DNA of 64,000 nucleotides from GCA-002282575 sp964519885 (GTDB lineage: Bacteria > Pseudomonadota > Gammaproteobacteria > Thiomicrospirales > Thiomicrospiraceae). The translations under genes were made by a program, and so were the position numbers. Shown piece by piece: positions 18,031-25,941 of this stretch (within the stretch, counting starts at the first letter, position 1; each line of letters starts with the position of its first letter). The stretch lies in NCBI GenBank assembly GCA_964519885.1, contig CAZFLX010000007.1:1-64000 (forward strand). Reading direction: 5' to 3'. Below the pieces are notes generated by a model that did no database searches, had not been told where the DNA came from, and saw only the letters and a list, made by a program, of their open reading frames with translations.

Positions 18031-18897
18031 ATGCATTTTTTCAGTTTTTTTGTTCTATTTTTGTTAAGTTTCTCAGTGCAAGCTATGTCAGATGGCTTTC
18101 GCATCAGCGCAGATGAGCTGGCTAAAGTAAGCCAACAACAAAGGGTGGTATTAGTTGATGCTCGACCGGCTAAATTCTACGAAGAATCTCATTTGCCCAA
18201 TGCCATTAGCATTCCTTTTACCTCGACCTTTGTTGAGTTTGGTCAAACCGGTCGCGTGATTACCCTGGATAAAGCCAAAACGCTATTCAGTCAGGCAGGT
18301 ATTCGTAACGATGATTTGGTTGTCGCCTACGATGCTGGCGGTATGTTGCAAGCCTCGCGTATTTTATGGACGCTTGAAATGTATGGTCATAAAAAAGTTA
18401 AGTTACTTGATGGCGGCATGAAATCATGGCAGGCTGCTGGGTTTAATTTAGTGCAAGATAAGCCAGTTATCCAAGCAAGTGATTATGTTCCGAGTATCAA
18501 CTCCAGCCGCTTAGCAACGCGCTTAACGACATTACTGGCAAGCAGTAAAACTGATGCTTTTACGCTTATCGATGCGCGTGAAACAGAACATTATCAGGGT
18601 TTCAAATCAGAAGCTAAGCGTTTTGGTCATATTCCCAATGCAATTAATATCGATTTCAGAAATAATATTGATGCGAACACAGGCTTGTTAAAACCCAATT
18701 CTGAACTGAAGAAATTTTATGCAGCCATCCCAACCAATAAAAAAGTGGTGGTGTATTGCATTATGGGGGATCAATCAGCCTTAGAATATTTAATCATGCG
18801 TGAATTGGGTTATGACGTGGCTAACTATGATGCCTCTTGGCAAGAATGGGGTAATGATGAGAGCCTGCCGATTGTTGGCCCCAAAATGAATGAGTAA
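18031..18897 (+). CDS. periplasmic tandem-rhodanese sulfurtransferase
   Basis: The 288-residue SseA/TST-type protein has a signal peptide (cleavage near VQAMS) and two rhodanese domains. The N-terminal domain has Asp101 where a catalytic Cys would be (VVAYDAGGM) and is structural. The C-terminal domain has Cys243 in VVYCIMGDQSA, the persulfide-carrying residue. Domain entries LVDARPAKFY and LIDARETEHY are clear. It would move sulfane sulfur (thiosulfate, persulfide) in the periplasm, which fits the nearby SQR. GAGG lies 6 bases before the chosen ATG. It heads a rightward run and is 37 bases before a GGDEF-EAL gene. Confidence 0.9.
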   Translation: MHFFSFFVLFLLSFSVQAMSDGFRISADELAKVSQQQRVVLVDARPAKFYEESHLPNAISIPFTSTFVEFGQTGRVITLDKAKTLFSQAGIRNDDLVVAYDAGGMLQASRILWTLEMYGHKKVKLLDGGMKSWQAAGFNLVQDKPVIQASDYVPSINSSRLATRLTTLLASSKTDAFTLIDARETEHYQGFKSEAKRFGHIPNAINIDFRNNIDANTGLLKPNSELKKFYAAIPTNKKVVVYCIMGDQSALEYLIMRELGYDVANYDASWQEWGNDESLPIVGPKMNE

Positions 18898-18934
18898 TGA
18901 TTAACTCAATATAAGGTATTGTTGGTTTTAGCTC

Positions 18935-20965
18935 ATGAGTTGGATTCACTATCGTAACTGGTCACTGCGTAAACGTTTGGTTTTACTGTTTGTTATCATC
19001 GCTTTTGGCTTCATGTTGATTACGACACTCTTATTAGAGGGGCTGTCATTACCACGTGAGCAAGCAAAAATTAAACAGCAAAATCAGATGGTTCATCAGT
19101 TTTTGGTGAATGATTTGGCTGAAATTTTATTGACGGGAAACCCCGATGTTGCTGCGAGGTTTGTTGACAAACTCACGCAATTAACTGAATTACAGGGAAT
19201 ATGGTTATACGACCTGCAGGGTAAAGCGCTTTTCCATAGGGCTCAAGACATACTTCATACTGAGCCTGCTTTTGATCATTCGACCTTCAATGCCTATGTC
19301 AAGGGCGAGTTTTGGGTGTCAACGGATGTCGTTTTATCAGATCAGCAGTTGGGCAGGGTGGTTTATTTTTATCAAGGTAGGCCCTTGACGCAAAGACTGA
19401 TGAACAGTCTATTGGCTGATTTATGGTTGATTCCTTTGCTCATTCTAGTTGCCATTCCGCTCGCCAATCGTGTGGCGCGTCATTTTCTCCAGCCCTTTGA
19501 ATTGTTGGCAACGCACATGAGTAGCGCTTCGGCTGAAACGGGTGAGTTGTCACTTCAAATTGGTGATGAAAGCGAAGAGGTTAAGTTACTTTATCAAGGT
19601 TTTAACCGCTTAGAATCCAGAATTGCTGAGAGTATGAATGCACTGCATACAGAGCTTTCAGAAAAAGCCTATTTGGCCAGTCATGATAGTCTCACCGGAT
19701 TACTTAACCGAGCTGGGTTTGATGAACGTGTTCAAGCGCAACTCACCGAACTGAAACAAAAGCCGTCGTCCATTTATCCTGTTTATGCTTATTTAGATCT
19801 AGATCAATTTAAGTTAATTAATGACACAGTAGGTCATAACGCGGGCGATGTTTATCTACGCCAATTGGCGCATTGGATTGAAGAGTGGTTACCGGAAGGT
19901 GCCTTTGTCGGACGTTTAGGTGGTGATGAGTTCGGCATTTGGCTTCTGGATAGTCGTTGGGCGAATACACAAATACAAAGTTTAATTGATTTAATTCGAG
20001 AAAGGCGCTTCATGTGGGAGTCTAAACCCTTCCAAGTGGGTGCTAGCGTGGGTTTGATCGAGGTTAATCGTTTAGATATGCCGTTAATGTGGCTTTATCA
20101 AGCGGCAGACACGGCTTGTTATAGCGCTAAATCCCTAGGTCGAGATAGACTGCATTGGTATAAAGAAGACGACCAAGATGTTCAGGGACATCAAAGGGAT
20201 ATTATTGCGCTGAACCAGGTTAGAGCGGCTTTGGGCAAAGGTCCTGAGCGCTTTGAAATATGGGCGCAAACCTTGGCGCCCATTCATCCTGATGTGGATG
20301 ACGGATTATTGCATTATGAAGTACTGATTCGTTTGCGCGATGCGGACAACCAAATTGTTAATCCTGGTGTATTTTTACCGGCGGCAGAAAGATATGGAGA
20401 GTTGCTGCGTCTGGATACCTGGGTGTTGTGGAATTACCTCGAGCAGGCTTGTGCTTCGCCTGAACATTTGGAACGTTTGGGATTTGTAGATATTAATGTT
20501 ACTGGCGCAGCCTTGGTACATCCGGATTTTAGAGCGACCATTGAAAAAGCCCTAGATACCTTTGATTTCCCATGGCATAAATTAACCTTAGAAGTGACAG
20601 AAACGACAGCGGTACGTAATTTTGAGCAAGCAAGGGCACTAATTGAGTTTTGTAAGTCTCAAGGTATTCGCTTTGCACTCGATGATTTTGGCAGTGGTAT
20701 GGCTTCTTTCGATTATTTGAAACGCTTACCTTTTGATGTGATTAAAATTGATGGTTCATTCATTGTTTCGATTGTCGATAATCCCATGGATGAAACCATG
20801 GTGAATTTTATGGTGCAACTGGCGAACCTAAGAGGTCAGCTAACGGTGGCTGAGTTTGTTGAAAATGAAGCCGTGGTTGAAAAGTTAAAAGCCAATGGCG
20901 TTCATTATGCTCAGGGCTATCATTTTGGTCGTCCTAAACCCTTTATTGAATGGTTAAATTCATAG
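18935..20965 (+). CDS. membrane GGDEF-EAL protein upstream of tamAB
   Basis: The 676-residue protein has TM1 (about 14-36), a periplasmic sensor of about 120 residues, TM2 (about 159-180), a HAMP-like linker, GGDEF with intact LGGDEF (328-333), and an EAL domain. The EAL signature is EVLIR, a usual variant. VTETTA, LDDFGSGMAS and KIDGSF are present, but the later motif is AEFVENE and the end QGYHFGRP. Both activities are plausible. Its stop is 4 bases before tamA, and the rhodanese gene precedes it, so a single transcript could join sulfur transfer, c-di-GMP turnover and outer-membrane assembly. Confidence 0.92.
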   Translation: MSWIHYRNWSLRKRLVLLFVIIAFGFMLITTLLLEGLSLPREQAKIKQQNQMVHQFLVNDLAEILLTGNPDVAARFVDKLTQLTELQGIWLYDLQGKALFHRAQDILHTEPAFDHSTFNAYVKGEFWVSTDVVLSDQQLGRVVYFYQGRPLTQRLMNSLLADLWLIPLLILVAIPLANRVARHFLQPFELLATHMSSASAETGELSLQIGDESEEVKLLYQGFNRLESRIAESMNALHTELSEKAYLASHDSLTGLLNRAGFDERVQAQLTELKQKPSSIYPVYAYLDLDQFKLINDTVGHNAGDVYLRQLAHWIEEWLPEGAFVGRLGGDEFGIWLLDSRWANTQIQSLIDLIRERRFMWESKPFQVGASVGLIEVNRLDMPLMWLYQAADTACYSAKSLGRDRLHWYKEDDQDVQGHQRDIIALNQVRAALGKGPERFEIWAQTLAPIHPDVDDGLLHYEVLIRLRDADNQIVNPGVFLPAAERYGELLRLDTWVLWNYLEQACASPEHLERLGFVDINVTGAALVHPDFRATIEKALDTFDFPWHKLTLEVTETTAVRNFEQARALIEFCKSQGIRFALDDFGSGMASFDYLKRLPFDVIKIDGSFIVSIVDNPMDETMVNFMVQLANLRGQLTVAEFVENEAVVEKLKANGVHYAQGYHFGRPKPFIEWLNS

Positions 20966-20969
20966 TTTA

Positions 20970-22799
20970 ATGTCTTTCATTGGTTTTTTACTTCTCTTTT
21001 TTGCTATGACTTTTGCGGCGGTTGCTGAAGAAAGTCATGACAGTTCAATCTCGTCATCATCCACCGCAACCCTTACTAATGTAAGAGAATCTCAAGTAAC
21101 AGAAGGTGTGCAGCAACAGAAGATGGCGATTGAAGTCAGCGGGGTGAATGAGTCGCTGGCAGAGAATGTCAGTGCCTGGGTAAGTGAACCTTTGTCCTGT
21201 GATGCAGATCAGACGCAACGCGCTTTATGGCGTCGTTTGGCTTATAAAAACACCCTCAAAGCGTTACAAACTTTCGGATATTATCGTGCTAAGGTCAGTG
21301 TTCGATTTCAGTATTCGTCTGAGTCGGCTTGTGACAGGGCGCTGATTAATATTGAACCCAATGCTCCGGTTCTGATCACGACAGTGAATCAGAAGCTTAG
21401 CGGAGATGCAACTGGGGATGAAGTGATTCAAAATGCTTGGAATACCTTGGTTAATCGACAGGGCGAGCAGCTCCATCATGGACGCTATGAGTCGGCAAAA
21501 AGTGCGTTAGCCCAGCAGTTACAATCTCGTGGCTATGTTGATGCAGACTATCAGCAATCACAGATTTTGGTCAACCCAGATACGGCTACGGCTGAATTAG
21601 ACATGAGTTTAGATAGCGGGCAACGCTATCGGTTTGGTGAAATTTTACTGGATCAAGATTTTTTACATGATGACTTTGTGCGTCGCTATGTTCCGATTAC
21701 GGAAGGAGAATACTTCGACGCCAATCAACTCAATCAATTGTCGCAGAACTTGTCTAATAGCGGCTATTTTAACGAAGTGAGTGTTCGTCAGTCACCGCCT
21801 CAAGCGAGTGATGCCAGCATCCCAATTCATGTTGAACTTTCGCCAAGAAAACGTATGTCTTATGCTTTTTCAGCGGGTTACGGAACAGACACTGGAGAAA
21901 GAATCGGTGCAGATATCAAACGTCATTGGTTGAATCGACGCGGGCATTATGCCAATGTCTTGTTGCAATACGCCCAGAGACGCCAGGTTTTTGAAACCCA
22001 TTATGTGATGCCTTGGGATAAGCCGTTAACTGAAAAATTAGACTGGGGTTTTCGCGCCCAATACGAGGAAAATGATCGCTGGGGAAATGGTAGTTTTGCG
22101 CGCTTAGGTCCTAATTTCTTTCGAGAAATTTATGATGGTTGGACAGGGGTGGTGTTTACAGAATTATGGACATCTCGTACCGAGTTTATCGGTGATAGTC
22201 CCAGAGAGGGTCAGTTCTTCTTTGCCGGCGTGAGGTTGCTGAAGCGGGATTCGGATGATCCGATTTTCCCAACTGAGGGCTGGTCCTTAATGGCTGAAGT
22301 TAAAATGGCTGATCCCAGTTGGTTTTCAAGCACTTCACTCATTCAAGGACGTATCGATTTTCATGGATTAATGCCCTTTGCCAAGGGTGGTTTGCTGTTG
22401 CGAGCACAAGCTGGATCAACCTGGGTTGAAAATTTCGATTTATTGCCTAAGCCTTTGCGATTTTACACCGGGGGTGATGCAACCGTTCGTGGCTATGCTT
22501 TTGAAGCCTTGTCGCCAGCCAATAGTCGAGGTGTGTTGATTGGCGGACAGCATTATGTGGCAGCTTCGGTTGAATTGAGCTTTCAGGTGAGCGATTCTTG
22601 GCAATTAGCGACTTTTTTAGATACGGGTGATGCCTTTAACGATTGGGAACAAGGGTTACAGTCGCTTAAACAAGGTGCAGGGGTAGGTGTTCGATGGAAA
22701 ACGCCTGTGGGTTTTGTCAAAGTCGATGTGGCTTTTCCCATTTCTCAAGCCAATGCGAATGAACCTCGGCTTCATCTGGGTATCGGAGCGAGCTTTTGA
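20970..22799 (+). CDS. tamA: translocation and assembly module protein TamA (BamA family)
   Basis: The 609-residue outer-membrane protein has a signal peptide, three POTRA-like domains in about residues 45-290 (for example RFGEILLDQDFLHDDFVRRY and ITEGEYFDANQLNQL), and a C-terminal beta-barrel from about 300. The barrel has the family's GYGTDTGERIG start, the lid-loop motif near GDATVRGYAFEALSP and a C-terminal aromatic LGIGASF. With TamB it helps insert outer-membrane proteins and move phospholipid. It is a little longer than the E. coli protein because of a Ser/Thr-rich N-terminal linker. It overlaps tamB by one base (TGATG). Confidence 0.92.
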   Translation: MSFIGFLLLFFAMTFAAVAEESHDSSISSSSTATLTNVRESQVTEGVQQQKMAIEVSGVNESLAENVSAWVSEPLSCDADQTQRALWRRLAYKNTLKALQTFGYYRAKVSVRFQYSSESACDRALINIEPNAPVLITTVNQKLSGDATGDEVIQNAWNTLVNRQGEQLHHGRYESAKSALAQQLQSRGYVDADYQQSQILVNPDTATAELDMSLDSGQRYRFGEILLDQDFLHDDFVRRYVPITEGEYFDANQLNQLSQNLSNSGYFNEVSVRQSPPQASDASIPIHVELSPRKRMSYAFSAGYGTDTGERIGADIKRHWLNRRGHYANVLLQYAQRRQVFETHYVMPWDKPLTEKLDWGFRAQYEENDRWGNGSFARLGPNFFREIYDGWTGVVFTELWTSRTEFIGDSPREGQFFFAGVRLLKRDSDDPIFPTEGWSLMAEVKMADPSWFSSTSLIQGRIDFHGLMPFAKGGLLLRAQAGSTWVENFDLLPKPLRFYTGGDATVRGYAFEALSPANSRGVLIGGQHYVAASVELSFQVSDSWQLATFLDTGDAFNDWEQGLQSLKQGAGVGVRWKTPVGFVKVDVAFPISQANANEPRLHLGIGASF

Positions 22800-25700
22800 T
22801 GCGTTGGTTGCTATATCTCTTTTCGTTGCTCATAGCGCTGTTGTTGTTCGGTTTATTGAGTTTATGGTTAGTATTCAAACAGCCTGCTGTTTTCGAGTGG
22901 GTGGCGAGCAAGCTCATCGACCGGATTGAGTTTGTTCAGGTTGGTAAGATTAAGGGTTCTTTGTTAGATGGTCTGGCTATATCTAACCTAGTTGTTCAAC
23001 AAGAAAACTATGCCTTAGTGATTGATGAGGCTTATTTTCACTGGCAATGGCAAGCCTTATGGCAAGAGCAGCTTAACCTAGCGCAGCTTAACTTCAATCA
23101 CATTGCTGTCGATATAGCCGCAACACAGAAAGAATCCTCCCTAAAAGATGATAACTCATGGCAAAACATGGTGTTACCAGACATAGCATTACCCTTGGCG
23201 ATTCAACTGCAACAATTGACCATCAAACGCCTGAGTCTTTACACCGCAGACTCAACGCTAATTGAATTGAGCGATGTGGCCGTGTCTATCAACGCGCAAG
23301 ATAATCAACTGGTGATCAATCAAGTCTATGCAGCAATGAGCTCACCACGATCAATCAGCTTATCCGTGCAAGGAGAGGTGGGGTTAGAAGCTCCTCATGC
23401 TTATCAGTTACAGTTAAATAGTGATGTATTTGAACCTGAATGGCTAGATGCACGCACAGAGGTTATGGTCGTGGGAGATGCGCAATCTCTGGTGGCACAC
23501 ACTGAAACCATGGGTGATGCTGCGGCGATTGGGCCAATTCTGGCAGAAACAGATTGGTGGCTTGATCGGGAACAGGCTTGTAGTCTTGAAACGAAAATCA
23601 TCACCCGTTTGGGACAATTCAGTGCTTTTAATGTTCAGGCTAATTGGGTAAATGAATTGTCTTTAAGTGGCATTCTTCGTGTCGATGCTTATCAGAATAC
23701 ACTCATTGCACGCGGTGATTGGTTACCGCGGCCTAATATGCAATTGTCGGTTGATGCGGTGAATTTGAACCACTTTAATCGGCTGTTACCCATATCAGGT
23801 CAGGTGAAAGCATCGGGCAAGTTGCAAGGTAGCTGGCAATCCCCCGAAGGTGAATTGAATTTACAAGGTAAGTCATTGTCATGGCAGCAACATGCTATCG
23901 ACAAATTATCAGTCACCGCACAGGCTAATCCTAATTCATTAACTGCCGAAATTAAGGCGTTTCAACTCAGTGATTTAGGAAAAAACAGTGAAGTGAAATT
24001 GGCGCTAACGGGGAGCTTAGCACAACATCAGCTTAACCTAACAGCGAAGGCCATGCAGTCACAATTATCTTTTAAGCTTGCAGGTGGCCTGAATGAAGAT
24101 TGGCGCTGGTTGGGGAAACTGGATGGGTTGCAAGTGATTCAGCCTGAAGCAGGGCTGTGGCAGCAATCCGCTGCCAGTCAATTAAGTGTTAGTCCTAGTG
24201 CATTTAACTTACTCAGTCCGCTTTGTTTATCACAACTTTCAACGAAGGCCTGTCTATCCTCTGCGCTTTGGTCACCTCAGCAGGGTATAAAGTTAAGCGG
24301 AAAACTAGATGAGTTTTATCTATCTCGGCTGAATAAATGGATACCCAAAACCCTAAAGTTACCTGGTAAAGCCCAGGCAACCTTTGAATACAAACAACAT
24401 AAACAACAACGACAAGCGCAGCTGGCGTTAAGATTGCCTGCCAATCATTTGGATTACCACACTCTTTCTGGCAAACAACAGATAGATTATGAAACTATCT
24501 TAATTGATGCTAACTTAGTAAATGAGGTCATTACCTCGAAATTGGAAGGAAAATTAACTCAAGGTGTGAGTCTGAATCTTAACTCGGTTAATCGCTTAGA
24601 TAAATTAGATTTGTTGTCGGTTACTGGAAAATTCGACATTGCCAATATGAGCATTGCTCAGCCTTTTCTGACGGAAGTGAATGGGTTAAGTGGACGACTT
24701 CATGGCGATTTTGCATTGGCTGGAAACCTAGATAAACCCCAGTTAAGCTCACAAATTGAGTTGGCTTCGCTCACACTCACGCCAGTCGCTTCAGGTGTCA
24801 CTTTTGAGGTGCCTAAATTATTTTTAGATATTAAACCCACGGGTAGTGTGTATATCGATGGCAATTTATTAGCAGGAAAAGGGAAAGCTAACCTGCGTGG
24901 CTGGGGAAGTGTGGCTGATTTATCACGCTGGACACTGGATGTGCTTATTGAAGGCAAGGATCTGTATGTTGCCAATACCCCGCAAGCTGAAATTTGGCTA
25001 TCGCCCAACATTCAACTCAGCGCCACGCCACAGCAAATCGAAATTATCGGTCAACTGATTGTGCCAAAAGCCTTGTTGCGGGTTCAATCTTATGGAAGTA
25101 AAGCCGTCGCCTTGTCGAATGATGTGTTGATTGTTGGGGAGGCTGAACAGCAGTCGAAAATAAAAGTCATTCCCAAGCTGAGGGTATTATTGGGCGATGA
25201 AATATCCTTGTCGGGATCGGGATTAAAAACTGGTTTATCTGGACAGTTACAGTTGACGCAATCACGATTAGGACAGTTGTTGTTGCAAGGTGAAGTTGCG
25301 ACAAAATCAGGCAGTTTTCGTGCCTATCAGCAGGATTTAACCATTGAGCAAGGAAGAATTATCTTCAATGGGGTGACCGATAACCCAGGATTAATGATCA
25401 TCGCCACGCGCAAAGTTTTCGATGAAACAGTAGGAGTGAGGGTTGAAGGATCGTTAATCAAACCTCGATTAAGCGTATTTTCTCGTCCTGTGATGCCACA
25501 AACCGATGCACTTGGTCTGCTGGTTTTAGGCAAAAGGGCTAAGGATATGACGGCAACCGATGCCGCCTTGTTGGCGACGAAATTAGCGACCGAAAGTGAT
25601 GAAGATCCTTTATTGCAAAGACTAGGGCAAGATGCTGGTTTAGATGTCGGTTTGACAAATATAAAAGGAGAAAAAAATACCGGTCTATCACTGGGTAAAC

Positions 25701-25858
25701 GTTTGACTCCCGATTTATATGTTCGCTATGTGGTGGGAGCCTTTGAATATGGCGCAAGATTGATTACAGAATACCGTATCAATCGGTTATTCTCGGTGGA
25801 AGTGCAAACCGGACAGCAATCATCTGGCGATATTTTTTATCGATTCGAAACCGATTAG
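22799..25858 (+). CDS. tamB: translocation and assembly module protein TamB (AsmA-like)
   Basis: The 1019-residue inner-membrane-anchored protein spans the periplasm as a long beta-taco. It has one N-terminal TM helix (about 3-24), a long repetitive beta-strand region, and the conserved C-terminal DUF490/TamB domain from about 700. That end includes GLMIIATRKVFDETVGVRVEGSL, DALGLLVLGKRAKD, LGKRLTPDLYVRYVVG and a C-terminal phenylalanine-rich strand. It works with TamA in outer-membrane assembly and lipid transport. It is shorter than the E. coli protein but complete at both ends. The ATG at 22799 overlaps the tamA stop, so the two are translationally coupled. Confidence 0.92.
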   Translation: MRWLLYLFSLLIALLLFGLLSLWLVFKQPAVFEWVASKLIDRIEFVQVGKIKGSLLDGLAISNLVVQQENYALVIDEAYFHWQWQALWQEQLNLAQLNFNHIAVDIAATQKESSLKDDNSWQNMVLPDIALPLAIQLQQLTIKRLSLYTADSTLIELSDVAVSINAQDNQLVINQVYAAMSSPRSISLSVQGEVGLEAPHAYQLQLNSDVFEPEWLDARTEVMVVGDAQSLVAHTETMGDAAAIGPILAETDWWLDREQACSLETKIITRLGQFSAFNVQANWVNELSLSGILRVDAYQNTLIARGDWLPRPNMQLSVDAVNLNHFNRLLPISGQVKASGKLQGSWQSPEGELNLQGKSLSWQQHAIDKLSVTAQANPNSLTAEIKAFQLSDLGKNSEVKLALTGSLAQHQLNLTAKAMQSQLSFKLAGGLNEDWRWLGKLDGLQVIQPEAGLWQQSAASQLSVSPSAFNLLSPLCLSQLSTKACLSSALWSPQQGIKLSGKLDEFYLSRLNKWIPKTLKLPGKAQATFEYKQHKQQRQAQLALRLPANHLDYHTLSGKQQIDYETILIDANLVNEVITSKLEGKLTQGVSLNLNSVNRLDKLDLLSVTGKFDIANMSIAQPFLTEVNGLSGRLHGDFALAGNLDKPQLSSQIELASLTLTPVASGVTFEVPKLFLDIKPTGSVYIDGNLLAGKGKANLRGWGSVADLSRWTLDVLIEGKDLYVANTPQAEIWLSPNIQLSATPQQIEIIGQLIVPKALLRVQSYGSKAVALSNDVLIVGEAEQQSKIKVIPKLRVLLGDEISLSGSGLKTGLSGQLQLTQSRLGQLLLQGEVATKSGSFRAYQQDLTIEQGRIIFNGVTDNPGLMIIATRKVFDETVGVRVEGSLIKPRLSVFSRPVMPQTDALGLLVLGKRAKDMTATDAALLATKLATESDEDPLLQRLGQDAGLDVGLTNIKGEKNTGLSLGKRLTPDLYVRYVVGAFEYGARLITEYRINRLFSVEVQTGQQSSGDIFYRFETD

Positions 25859-25875
25859 CAAAATTATGACAGATG

Positions 25876-25906
25876 GTGACATTTTGCCCTGTCTAAGCGG
25901 TATAAT
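25876..25906 (+). promoter_or_regulatory. possible promoter for the tandem sensor cyclases
   Basis: A perfect TATAAT at 25901-25906 follows a GTGACA at 25876-25881 with a long 19-base spacer, 36 bases before the chosen start of the first sensor cyclase. The -10 is strong and the -35 weak. Confidence 0.4.
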
Positions 25907-25941
25907 CGAAACAAAATTTTGTAGCACAGAGTCAGTTGCCA

